A stretch of DNA of 28,436 bases from the IMG/VR virus record IMGVR_UViG_3300009159_000237, positions 1 to 28,436 of that record; one strand, 5' to 3'. This document shows positions 19,125 to 25,333 of the stretch, piece by piece; position 1 is the first letter of the stretch; each line of letters opens with the position of its first letter. A program made the position numbers and the translations under genes. This stretch comes from a virus. A model generated the notes under the pieces. That model saw only the letters and a program-made list of their open reading frames with translations. It searched no databases and was not told the DNA's origin.

Positions 19125-19835
19125 ATGCCAAATTGGGTACATAACAATCTACAGATAACAGGTCCTAAAGAAGACATTGCTGCCATTAAAGCGCAATTAA
19201 ATAAACCATTCCAAATGTTACATGACAATTGGAATCCAGAGACACACCAGCATGAAGATGTACTTACTACATATAGCGAACCTATATTTTCATTCTGGAA
19301 TATCATTGCTCCCACCGATCTTGTAACGTATCACCTTCAACGTGATCCAAATGCTGACGGTCTATTTGGTGGGGATGATTGGTATTCTTGGAATGTACGC
19401 AATTGGGGAACTAAGTGGGACGTTGCTGTTCATGACGGTGAGGAGTATTCTGATACTGAATTACAAGACGAGGATGAGTATTCTTTGTGCTACCGTTTTA
19501 ATACTGCTTGGGGAATTCCCGAAGAGGCTATCATGACGTTAACAGAACAGTATCCTAGATTAATGTTAGATTTAGAATTTGAGGAAGAAACTGGTTGGGG
19601 CGGACATACTACTTACCAAATGAACGACTTTGGTGTGCTACGTACAATTGAATCAGAATGGAATTGGAAATGTATGGAGTGTGATTACTGTGAACTAAAT
19701 GACCCTTTAGATAATTTCTGTGAAGACTGTGAAGAAATAGTCTGCCCTGAATGTAATAGTAATAACCACCTAAATGATAGATGTCAGACCCATGGTGTAC
19801 AATCAGAACCTACAACAACAACGGAAGAGGTATAA
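19125..19835 (+). CDS. YubB/DUF1281-like protein with C-terminal zinc ribbons
   Basis: 236 aa from ATG 19125 (TGAAAGG 9 nt upstream; the ORF opens earlier, inside the promoter). The opening MPNWVHNNLQITGPKEDI plus FSFWNIIAP, WGTKWDV and YRFNTAWGIPEEAI match the ferredoxin-like YubB/DUF1281 family found on plasmids and phages (function unknown). A Cys-rich tail (CMECDYCELNDPLDNFCEDCEEIVCPEC ... C, about residues 183-227) adds two zinc ribbons. The last codons contain the promoter of the next gene. Confidence 0.85.
   Translation: MPNWVHNNLQITGPKEDIAAIKAQLNKPFQMLHDNWNPETHQHEDVLTTYSEPIFSFWNIIAPTDLVTYHLQRDPNADGLFGGDDWYSWNVRNWGTKWDVAVHDGEEYSDTELQDEDEYSLCYRFNTAWGIPEEAIMTLTEQYPRLMLDLEFEEETGWGGHTTYQMNDFGVLRTIESEWNWKCMECDYCELNDPLDNFCEDCEEIVCPECNSNNHLNDRCQTHGVQSEPTTTTEEV
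19782..19803 (+). promoter_or_regulatory. TGTCAG-class promoter P14, inside a gene
   Basis: TGTCAG (19782-19787), 10 bp, TACAAT (19798-19803), ACGGAAGAGG, ATG at 19838; embedded in the 3' end of the YubB-like gene. Confidence 0.75.
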
Positions 19836-19837
19836 AA

Positions 19838-20299
19838 ATGGAACTAGCAGCAACAGTAGAAACGTATAACCCTAATCAATTAGTTACATATAAGAAAGTG
19901 CCAGGAACATATGCTGCTCCAGAAGCGCCTGAATATATTATGACTGATGTGGCGGACCTTGAGTGGGAATTACATAATGGACGAGAATATCGTCGTACAT
20001 TCTTTGCTCTTAATTCTAAGATTGAAGAAGTTCAAGAAATGATGGGCGACTGGTACGATTCTAATTATGATAAGGAAGAAGTTCTTGAGGCAATTGCCAA
20101 CATCCTAGATATTGAGCCAACCAAGACTTTGCGAGTCACAGGTAATTTATCTTACATTGTAGAGATCGAAGTCCCCATTAAAGATATTAAAGACTTTGAC
20201 GCCCGTTACATGCTAAATGATGAATTAGTTATTACATCTAATAGTCATGAAATTGAAATTGAGTCATGGAATGTTGATGACGCAGATGTGGAGTGGTAA
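19838..20299 (+). CDS. Acidic hypothetical phage protein
   Basis: 153 aa from ATG 19838 (GGAAGAGG upstream). Acidic, mixed alpha/beta (VQEMMGDWYDSNYDKEEVLEAIANIL; LRVTGNLSYIVEIEVPIKDI), ending SWNVDDADVEW. The last part resembles proteins with a VTGxLxYxVEIEVP strand found in small actinobacteriophage proteins; no name. TAATG to the next gene. Confidence 0.82.
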   Translation: MELAATVETYNPNQLVTYKKVPGTYAAPEAPEYIMTDVADLEWELHNGREYRRTFFALNSKIEEVQEMMGDWYDSNYDKEEVLEAIANILDIEPTKTLRVTGNLSYIVEIEVPIKDIKDFDARYMLNDELVITSNSHEIEIESWNVDDADVEW

Positions 20300-20514
20300 T
20301 GTATTATAAACTTAAGGCTCCTACTACCGCCAGTTTTAAACTGGCGGTATGGGAAGCAATGACTAGTGGATTAGATCCTGAATACGATATGAAGACGTTG
20401 ACATTCGATTTAGGAACTGGTAGTATTGAGAAAGTATCGAGGCTTAGAGATAAGCACAGACTATCTGTTCTAATTGAATCAGACTATGAACCTACAGGAT
20501 ATATGAGGAGTTAA
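20299..20514 (+). CDS. Small hypothetical protein
   Basis: 71 aa from ATG 20299, which overlaps the previous TAA; the upstream GTG codons are less likely. Pattern YYKLKAPTTASFKLAVWEAM then LTFDLGTG. Its 5' coding region contains a CCGCCAGTTTTAAACTGGCGG inverted repeat (about 20327-20347), a 10-bp-arm stem near the start. Function unknown. Confidence 0.8.
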   Translation: MYYKLKAPTTASFKLAVWEAMTSGLDPEYDMKTLTFDLGTGSIEKVSRLRDKHRLSVLIESDYEPTGYMRS

Positions 20515-20515
20515 A

Positions 20516-20662
20516 TTGTCAGACTATAAGGAAGGATTTCAAGACGGTTATAAGTTTGGCCGCGAAGAAATCATCGAAAAGCTAAGAGAGATTGATATTA
20601 ATGATATCGATACTTGGCTCCTTGATCGCTTGGCAGATATGATAGAAGGTGGGAAACTATGA
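20516..20662 (+). CDS. Small phage protein, TTG start
   Basis: 48 aa from TTG at 20516, chosen because GAGGAG ends 5 nt upstream. Contains YKEGFQDGYKFGREEIIEKL, a motif frequent in small phage proteins of unknown role. Overlaps the next gene (ATGA). Confidence 0.78.
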   Translation: MSDYKEGFQDGYKFGREEIIEKLREIDINDIDTWLLDRLADMIEGGKL

Positions 20663-20868
20663 CAGAAGATCTAGATCGTTGGATTGCTTGTGACAAATGT
20701 GGAGACTCAGCACAAGCACGTTGGTTAATTAAAATGGTGGACGGGGAATTATATTTCTGTGGCCACCATAAGAATAAATTTCAAGGGGCCCTGGAGAAAG
20801 TCTCATATGAAATGATAGAACTCAATAAGGTCGAAGAGCCAGTCTTAGTCGATCAAGATATGGTATAA
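20659..20868 (+). CDS. DUF7455-type zinc-ribbon protein
   Basis: 69 aa. CDKCGDSAQARWLIKMVDGELYFCGHH gives C-x2-C and C-x-H-H ligands in the order of the small actinobacteriophage zinc-ribbon family I know as DUF7455. Role unknown. An extended -10 covers its last codons. Confidence 0.78.
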   Translation: MTEDLDRWIACDKCGDSAQARWLIKMVDGELYFCGHHKNKFQGALEKVSYEMIELNKVEEPVLVDQDMV

Positions 20869-20869
20869 T
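20861..20869 (+). promoter_or_regulatory. Extended -10 (TGG-TATAAT)
   Basis: TGGTATAAT at 20861-20869 overlaps the DUF7455-like stop codon and would start transcription near 20876, into the 20869-21133 gap. Confidence 0.45.
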
Positions 20870-20875
20870 ATTATT

Positions 20876-21030
20876 CTAAGGTGCGGCTAGCAGGCATTCG
20901 CCAAGTCGCTAAGTAAAGCAAGGGTTTTTCCTTTCGTTGGACCCCAGCAGCCTGGAATACAAATTCAGTTCCCACAAAGAGTAAGGGTAGCAAATTTTCC
21001 TTACGACGTCAATATAAAATCCCCTGAAAT
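20876..21030 (+). other. Non-coding gap with possible structured RNA
   Basis: No ORF. Local stems: CAGGC/GCCTG, GGC-ATTC-GCC, AAGG-GTTTTT-CCTT and GTAAGG/CCTTAC; the last part has CCCCTGAAATTTTGTGAG as in the intergenic modules. May be a leader or small RNA from the extended -10; not a tRNA by eye. Confidence 0.4.
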
Positions 21031-21032
21031 TT

Positions 21033-21055
21033 TGTGAGCTTTGCCACAATGTGGC
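21033..21055 (+). promoter_or_regulatory. TGTGAG-type operator variant
   Basis: TGTGAGCTTTGCCACA (21033-21048) overlapping GCCACA-A-TGTGGC (21043-21055). Occupies the module position upstream of P15. Confidence 0.5.
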
Positions 21056-21083
21056 TAGTATCACACATAAAATCTATTCCAAA

Positions 21084-21105
21084 TGTCAGACCCCTAGTAT
21101 ATAAT
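21084..21105 (+). promoter_or_regulatory. TGTCAG-class promoter P15
   Basis: TGTCAG (21084-21089), 10 bp, TATAAT (21100-21105), AACGAAAGG, ATG at 21134. Confidence 0.85.
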
Positions 21106-21133
21106 TATCCTACAACCAAACGAAAGGAATTAT

Positions 21134-21313
21134 ATGACTTGGAAAAAGCATATGTATATATGTACTGAATGTGATACTAGTATGGAGTTTACTTCATACC
21201 TTCCAGAATCCGACCTAAAAGTAATTTGTCCTTGTGAACACCAGGCGATTATGAAAATGAGCACATACTCATTAGATAAATGGGGAGAATATGTAACAGG
21301 GGAGAAACAATAA
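21134..21313 (+). CDS. Zinc-ribbon micro-protein
   Basis: 59 aa with C10-x2-C13 (YICTECDTS) and C32-x-C34 followed by H36 (ICPCEHQ). AACGAAAGG upstream. TAATG to the next gene. Function unknown. Confidence 0.8.
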   Translation: MTWKKHMYICTECDTSMEFTSYLPESDLKVICPCEHQAIMKMSTYSLDKWGEYVTGEKQ

Positions 21314-21492
21314 TGTTAGGTTATTCAGGATATGATATAGATAGAATGACAGATGCTATTCATGATGCTAAATTGTTCTATCTTAGAACCCCGTCCGATT
21401 TAATTGATAAAGAACCTTTGAAGAGAGATTTAGAAGAGGCAATAAGTTTCTTATTGGGTCTAGTAGCAGAAGGGCACTTTGATGAGCAATAA
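21313..21492 (+). CDS. Small helical hypothetical protein
   Basis: 59 aa from ATG 21313 (TAATG). Two helices (DRMTDAIHDAKLFYL; LKRDLEEAISFLLGLVAEG). Function unknown. Confidence 0.8.
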   Translation: MLGYSGYDIDRMTDAIHDAKLFYLRTPSDLIDKEPLKRDLEEAISFLLGLVAEGHFDEQ

Positions 21493-21670
21493 GTCATCTC
21501 GCTTCCTAGAATATATGAAGCTTCATTTACTTAGTCTTGAACAAGACCTAGAGATGAATCCTGAATCTATCAATGTAATTGATATTCCAGGACAAATATA
21601 TGCAACAGAACATTTGTTGTCAGTGGCTACTGATATAATGAATTCCTACAACGAAAGGGAACTAGTATGA
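21482..21670 (+). CDS. Small helical protein with internal promoter
   Basis: 62 aa from ATG 21482, overlapping the previous gene by 11 bp. Helical (FLEYMKLHLLSLEQDLEM; ATEHLLSVATDIMNSY). Its 3' end encodes a complete TGTCAG-class promoter and ribosome site for the next gene. Confidence 0.78.
   Translation: MSNKSSRFLEYMKLHLLSLEQDLEMNPESINVIDIPGQIYATEHLLSVATDIMNSYNERELV
21618..21639 (+). promoter_or_regulatory. TGTCAG-class promoter P16, inside a gene
   Basis: TGTCAG (21618-21623), 10 bp, TATAAT (21634-21639), AACGAAAGG, ATG at 21667. Confidence 0.8.
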
Positions 21671-21921
21671 ATGATTTATCGCTACCGCCGTATTTACAAA
21701 ATTTAGTACATGCTGGCGAATCAGGTCTAAACATAATGCACGGTCATCTTAAAACATTAATGCTCGAAGCAGAGCAAAATTGGGAAGCGGCCAAAAACGG
21801 TGAACCATTAGGAGAAGATGAGTATGATGAATCAGATGATTATCATATGGGTTATTTAGACGCTTTGACAACTGTATATCAATTGACATATGCTTTAGCA
21901 TTTGCGATAGGAGATGAATAA
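21667..21921 (+). CDS. Acidic hypothetical protein
   Basis: 84 aa, acidic (GEPLGEDEYDESDDYHMGYLDAL), helical N-terminal half. ATGA and TAATG junctions on both sides. Function unknown. Confidence 0.82.
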   Translation: MNDLSLPPYLQNLVHAGESGLNIMHGHLKTLMLEAEQNWEAAKNGEPLGEDEYDESDDYHMGYLDALTTVYQLTYALAFAIGDE

Positions 21922-22265
21922 TGGGAGCAAGAATTAACTTTGTATTTAAAGATTCAGAGGACGGACCAAGTGTAGTCTTATATAGTCATTGGGGACAAAC
22001 AGATTGGCAACCTGATATTGCCTATGCTCTAAGACATGCTAGACCACGTTTAAATGATGCTTCATATGCAACTCGTATGATGATTAGTTATTTAATGCAA
22101 CATAATATTTTAGACGAGCACGGCTTTGGAATATATGCTATCAATGGCAATAATTATGATTTAGGTGAACAGACAGTAATTGTCGACTTTACAGATAATA
22201 CAGTTACAGATATACATCCAGTTAAATTTGAAGCGTTTATTAATGCCTATGGAGGAGAAGAATGA
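21921..22265 (+). CDS. Hypothetical phage protein
   Basis: 114 aa. MGARINFVFKDSEDGPSVVLYSHWGQTDW ... IAYALRHARPR resembles a recurrent unknown phage protein that opens with R-I-N-F-x-F and carries Y-S-H-W-G. The acidic C-terminus binds nothing recognisable. Coupled with neighbours by 1-4 bp overlaps. Confidence 0.82.
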   Translation: MGARINFVFKDSEDGPSVVLYSHWGQTDWQPDIAYALRHARPRLNDASYATRMMISYLMQHNILDEHGFGIYAINGNNYDLGEQTVIVDFTDNTVTDIHPVKFEAFINAYGGEE

Positions 22266-22567
22266 AACTAGATGATAAAGACAAACTAAATGAATGCTTA
22301 TCTATTCTTGATTCTACCGACCTTGGCCTGTCTCTGGTATGGCTATGGACATGGAGTACTATTAATAACATCCTAGACGACCCTGACTGGAAGGCTACAG
22401 TGACCCAGGATGACATGTGGCTATACCTCTGCGATGCCGTTAGCAATGGGGCAGGCTTCTCATTAGAGTATGGCGCTGAGCAACACCAAGAAGATGTTTT
22501 AGAATGGATGGCTAATCGGGGATACATTTCAGATCCTTCGGTTGAGGAAGATGAAGAAGAAGAGTAA
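22262..22567 (+). CDS. Acidic hypothetical protein
   Basis: 101 aa, Trp-rich centre (LGLSLVWLWTWSTINNI), ends with an acidic tail (PSVEEDEEEE). ATGA overlap with the preceding gene. Base composition is visibly more GC-rich than nearby genes. Function unknown. Confidence 0.82.
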   Translation: MKLDDKDKLNECLSILDSTDLGLSLVWLWTWSTINNILDDPDWKATVTQDDMWLYLCDAVSNGAGFSLEYGAEQHQEDVLEWMANRGYISDPSVEEDEEEE

Positions 22568-22572
22568 AACCC

Positions 22573-22602
22573 ATTTACAAATTCTTGTAAATGTTATATA
22601 AT
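22573..22602 (+). promoter_or_regulatory. Promoter with operator over the -35
   Basis: TTTACA (22574-22579), 17 bp, TATAAT (22597-22602). The -35 lies in a perfect inverted repeat ATTTACAA (22573-22580)/TTGTAAAT (22585-22592), which could be a repressor operator. GAAAGGGG precedes the ATG at 22629. Confidence 0.7.
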
Positions 22603-22628
22603 AAATAGATCTCTTGAAAGGGGACAAA

Positions 22629-22778
22629 ATGACAACAAAGCGTGAATATCTAAAAGCTCAGGGCATTACAGTTGGTGTACGTGGTCGATTCTCAGGAGCG
22701 GCTAAGGTAGCGTTGCAAGAGGCGGCACAAAAGGGCATTACTTTCACAGCAGAAACGCCTGTTAAAAAGGCCAAGTAA
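22629..22778 (+). CDS. Lsr2-like DNA-binding mini-protein
   Basis: 49 aa. REYLKAQGITVGVRGRFSGAAKVALQEAAQKG matches the layout of the C-terminal DNA-binding domain of actinobacterial Lsr2 (R-x-W/Y-x2-x2-G-x2-V-x2-RGR-I/F-x3-V-x2-A), with the RGR AT-hook-like contact at 18-20. The N-terminal dimerisation domain is missing. Could compete with or silence host or phage A+T-rich DNA (inference). Confidence 0.7.
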   Translation: MTTKREYLKAQGITVGVRGRFSGAAKVALQEAAQKGITFTAETPVKKAK

Positions 22779-22786
22779 ATAAGGTT

Positions 22787-22840
22787 GGGGAGGGTCAAGA
22801 ACTGGGAAGTATTGACTCTCCCCACATATTTTGGTATAAT
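22787..22840 (+). promoter_or_regulatory. Hairpin/promoter overlap
   Basis: TTGACT (22812-22817), 17 bp, TGG-TATAAT (22835-22840). The -35 is also the right arm of a 12-bp inverted repeat GGGGAGGGTCAA (22787-22798)/TTGACTCTCCCC (22812-22823, one G-U), so one sequence may end the Lsr2-like transcript and start the next. Confidence 0.7.
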
Positions 22841-22866
22841 CAACAGTTAAAGAGGCGGAGATAAAA

Positions 22867-23175
22867 ATGGCTAGAAAAGTACCTGAACAAAAAATAGCGG
22901 AACAGTTGGCGGAACTGATGAACAATCATAATTTCAATCCTGCTGTCTTTGCTAATCTAATAGTAAATGAACAATCATTATACACGCAAGACAGATTAGT
23001 TGAGTTAATGACTCACATAATCGAGTATCAAGATACGAGATTCAAAATCGAGTGGGACTTAAATAAAACCTCAGCAGGTTTAATGCTAAGTTCACATTTG
23101 GCGGAAGTAATAGCAGTCCATAAAAACCCTATATCAGATACACAGATGGTTCTCCCATTTGGATTCATATCATGA
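22867..23175 (+). CDS. Hypothetical phage protein
   Basis: 102 aa. Helical N-terminus (EQKIAEQLAELMNNHNFNPAVFANLI) followed by a region with TQDRLVELMTHIIEYQ, unrecognised. Start preceded by GAGGCGGAGAT. Overlaps the next gene by 4 bp. Confidence 0.82.
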   Translation: MARKVPEQKIAEQLAELMNNHNFNPAVFANLIVNEQSLYTQDRLVELMTHIIEYQDTRFKIEWDLNKTSAGLMLSSHLAEVIAVHKNPISDTQMVLPFGFIS

Positions 23176-23390
23176 TAGTTAAATTAAAGGGACCTTTCCC
23201 TTCTACTAAGAAGTTGGCAGCGTTCGAAAGAGCGCTGCCTTCTGATATGCCAAAAGGATTAGGGCATTACAAACATATAAGGGCGGATAAAAGAAAGAGC
23301 GATGTTTCCTTATCTAAACATAGAAGGAGATATGGTATCTCACAAGTATCATCTAATCCCATTGGAGTAAAGGGATACATATATAATTAG
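23172..23390 (+). CDS. Small basic protein
   Basis: 72 aa, strongly basic (HIRADKRKSDVSLSKHRRRYG), a likely nucleic-acid binder. Last plus-strand gene before the convergent junction; ATGA overlap. Function unknown. Confidence 0.78.
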   Translation: MIVKLKGPFPSTKKLAAFERALPSDMPKGLGHYKHIRADKRKSDVSLSKHRRRYGISQVSSNPIGVKGYIYN

Positions 23391-23401
23391 ATTAAACATA
23401 C

Positions 23402-23455
23402 AGCCCAATTTATCCACAGGTTTATCCACAGCCTGTGGATATTTTTGTGTGGGCT
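23402..23455. repeat. Triple DnaA-box hairpin
   Basis: TTATCCACA at 23410-23418 and 23422-23430 and the reverse box TGTGGATAT at 23434-23442. ATCCACAGG (23412-23420) pairs with CCTGTGGAT (23432-23440); AGCCCA (23402-23407) with TGGGCT (23450-23455). ATTTTTT follows at 23464, so it could also end the plus-strand operon. Confidence 0.75.
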
Positions 23456-23822
23456 TAAGGGCCATTTTTTCTATTTACGACCAAGCTAAAAAAATCCCTG
23501 AAATTTCCATATAAATGTCGACAAATCTATATGTTTCTATATAGAATGTATATTAAATCTAGCATAATATAGCCAAAATTTGTCAGAATATATAACGAAT
23601 TGTTATACAAAATCTATTGACAATATGGGCCAAATATGCCATTTACGACAGCTATTGACAAATCCCTGAAATTATAGTAGATAGGCCATATGGATTATAA
23701 CATTACGTTACATTCTGGGATACGCTCAATTACTCATATATGTATTTGTCGATATATCTATAGTAATTGGACCAATATCGATAGTAATATTCTTTTATGA
23801 TTCTCTGCAGAATAGGTCAAAT

Positions 23823-23841
23823 AAGGCCTTCTAAAGGCCTT
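23823..23841. terminator. AAGGCCTT inverted repeat
   Basis: AAGGCCTT (23823-23830) and AAGGCCTT (23834-23841), self-complementary with a 3-nt loop. Symmetrical position between convergent gene sets suits a bidirectional terminator, though T tracts are poor. Confidence 0.45.
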
Positions 23842-23888
23842 CTGAGACGTGTTAAATATGGGGGGGATATAGGAGTTAGGACCAAATT

Positions 23889-23905
23889 GCTGTAAATTCT
23901 ACAGC
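23889..23905 (-). terminator. Short hairpin at 3' end of minus operon
   Basis: GCTGTA (23889-23894)/TACAGC (23900-23905), 5-nt loop; its arm overlaps the stop codon of the zinc-ribbon gene. Confidence 0.45.
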
Positions 23906-24039
23906 TATCTTGCTGAGCATTCCAGACAGACAAATGGGTCATCATTAGCCTTATAAAATAGGATCTTGCATTCGCTACATGCTACCTTATATGGCTCAGT
24001 TTTAGCAAACTTCTTATATGATGATTCAAACTTATCCAT
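23905..24039 (-). CDS. Zinc-ribbon micro-protein
   Basis: 44 aa with C-x2-C (ACSECKILF) and C-x2-C (FVCLECSAR), a complete ribbon. The ribbon aligns with the one in the gene just upstream (TCSKCAQ ... FYCLGCK), so the two may be tandem relatives. 3-bp gap between them. Confidence 0.75.
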   Translation of the reverse strand: MDKFESSYKKFAKTEPYKVACSECKILFYKANDDPFVCLECSAR

Positions 24040-24042
24040 GGC

Positions 24043-24243
24043 TTATCTCAGTGTTTTACAGCCTAGGCAATAAAATGGGTTACGCATATCATCCATATGG
24101 ATCACAAGAGTCTGAGCACATTTGCTACAGGTAGCCTGCATTAGGTTATGCTCTTCTAGATCATATATTGAGATCCTTAGAGTCTTTGTATAATATACCT
24201 TAGTTGCATACCATGTGATTAGTATGGCTAGTATTGTTATCAT
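24043..24243 (-). CDS. Membrane-anchored zinc ribbon
   Basis: 66 aa: N-terminal transmembrane segment (ITILAILITWYATKVYY) followed by a C-x2-C ... C-x2-C ribbon (TCSKCAQ, FYCLGCKT). Probably exposes the ribbon to the cytoplasm. Weak ribosome site GGAATA. Function unknown. Confidence 0.72.
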   Translation of the reverse strand: MITILAILITWYATKVYYTKTLRISIYDLEEHNLMQATCSKCAQTLVIHMDDMRNPFYCLGCKTLR

Positions 24244-24278
24244 TATTCCATTACGTCCGTTTCTTTATTCCCCGCCAA

Positions 24279-24413
24279 TTACTCAAAGTCTATTTGGCTC
24301 TCAAAAGCTAAATTGTCGACATTTGTTGGGTTAGGCATATCATCATCCATAGCACCACAATTAGAGCATGTTACTTGACCATCAAGGTCTAATTCAAAAT
24401 TATGATCATGCAT
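24279..24413 (-). CDS. Acidic C-x2-C micro-protein, leaderless
   Basis: 44 aa: MHDHNFELDLDGQVTCSNCGAMDDDMP, then an acidic tail. One C-x2-C pair plus N-terminal histidines might hold zinc. Promoter TTGACT-18-TATACT ends 6 nt before ATG. Confidence 0.68.
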   Translation of the reverse strand: MHDHNFELDLDGQVTCSNCGAMDDDMPNPTNVDNLAFESQIDFE

Positions 24414-24419
24414 ATAGTA

Positions 24420-24449
24420 AGTATACTATATTGATATAGTTTTAGTCAA
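24420..24449 (-). promoter_or_regulatory. Leaderless-type promoter
   Basis: Minus strand TTGACT (24444-24449), 18-bp spacer, TATACT (24420-24425), 6 nt to the ATG at 24413. Confidence 0.7.
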
Positions 24450-24455
24450 CTAAAA

Positions 24456-24545
24456 TTATAGATCTTCTTTATCTATATCTTCTTTTAGATCTATATTGTC
24501 TAGCTCTAGTGATAGATAGGCTTCAAGGTTATCTAGGATGCCCAT
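24456..24545 (-). CDS. 29-aa acidic peptide
   Basis: Begins MGILDNLEAYLSLELD; acidic and helical. Starts one base after the stop of the 256-aa gene, so translational coupling is plausible, but the coding evidence is otherwise slim. Confidence 0.45.
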   Translation of the reverse strand: MGILDNLEAYLSLELDNIDLKEDIDKEDL

Positions 24546-24546
24546 A

Positions 24547-25317
24547 TTACTTATTTCCGCTGAAAAATCCCCATGATGGCTTTGGTTCTTCTGGTTCACC
24601 AGTTGATTTATTTACAGGTACACAATTAGGTACTTGTCTGCCATTCTTATCTTTCATGCCTACCTGCTTATATCCGCTCCAGCAAGCCTTTTCCATATTG
24701 TTCCACTTATCTAAGTGCTCATCATCTGAGATATAGTTCTTAGAAACATCTTCATCTGAAAGTTCTTCAGATTTAGCCATCCCCTTATGTCCTTTACACA
24801 TTTCCATATCGCATCCGCCTGATGCTTTACATTCCATACAACCTTCGCAGTCGCATCCTTTAGTGTCTTCCATAGGCTCAGCTTTTTCTACATCGTCTTC
24901 AATTTCAATTGACTTAGTGATAGGGTTGACTACATCGTCTAACATATCTTTAATCTCTTCTACGATCTCATTTAATTCTAGTGACTTTTTCATATTTTTC
25001 TCCCTATTAACTATTTTACGAGACCAAGAAAATCCTGCATCCCCGCCCCAAGCAAGCCACATGATCTTGCCATTTGAAGGACTTTCTGCATTATCCCAAT
25101 CTTTACCTTGTTTATCTACTTCATGACGAGAAAAATAAGAATACATTCTTTTAACAGTAGATAAACTTAAGGTTTCGCCTCTAGCCAATTGTCCAGCTCT
25201 AGTCCAGCCTACAGCAGTTCCTGCACCCTTAGCTTTACCCTGTTCTTTTAGCTTAATTGCTCTACGTGCAGCAGACTGCATTCCTGAAGTCGGCTTATAT
25301 CCTGTTTTTTCGCTCAC
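24547..25317 (-). CDS. Phage head-associated-type protein with Cys-rich insert
   Basis: 256 aa. The N-terminal about 110 residues (SAARRAIKLKEQGKAKGAGTAVGWTRAGQLARGETLSLSTVKRMYSYFSRHEVDK, then IMWLAWGGDAGFSWSRKI) form a domain I have seen fused to phage prohead-protease or portal-type proteins. Then an acidic helix, a Cys-rich segment (GCDCEGCMECKASGGCDMEMCKGH, about 151-175) and a C-terminal CWSGYKQVGMKDKNGRQVPNCVP motif that recurs at the end of phage head proteins. Combination suggests a virion or head-assembly role, not proven. Confidence 0.75.
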   Translation of the reverse strand: MSEKTGYKPTSGMQSAARRAIKLKEQGKAKGAGTAVGWTRAGQLARGETLSLSTVKRMYSYFSRHEVDKQGKDWDNAESPSNGKIMWLAWGGDAGFSWSRKIVNREKNMKKSLELNEIVEEIKDMLDDVVNPITKSIEIEDDVEKAEPMEDTKGCDCEGCMECKASGGCDMEMCKGHKGMAKSEELSDEDVSKNYISDDEHLDKWNNMEKACWSGYKQVGMKDKNGRQVPNCVPVNKSTGEPEEPKPSWGFFSGNK

Positions 25318-25333
25318 AAAATTATTATACCAT

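Larger units (their letters stand above)
23391..23904. other. Non-coding convergent junction, possible origin
   Basis: About 510 bp without a credible gene on either strand. Holds the triple DnaA-box hairpin, very A+T-rich DNA with TATA/TATG runs, two CCCTGAAA motifs (near 23494 and 23667), a TTTGTCAG without a matching -10 (23579), and AAGGCCTT-CTA-AAGGCCTT (23823-23841). Plus-strand genes end here and minus-strand genes end here. Origin of replication or terminator region. Confidence 0.5.

Noticed and set aside
20880-20990. tRNA or tmRNA in the gap after the DUF7455-like gene
   Set aside because: No consistent acceptor stem or T-loop sequence could be placed; kept only as a possibly structured region.
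10500-21660. Regularly recurring CGAAAGG and TGTCAG as a CRISPR-like array
   Set aside because: Copies are 200-2000 bp apart and each precedes an ORF; there are no uniform spacers or cas genes.
23579-23610. TTTGTCAG at 23578 as another TGTCAG-class promoter
   Set aside because: No TATAAT-like box 10 bp downstream (GAATTG there) and no gene follows.
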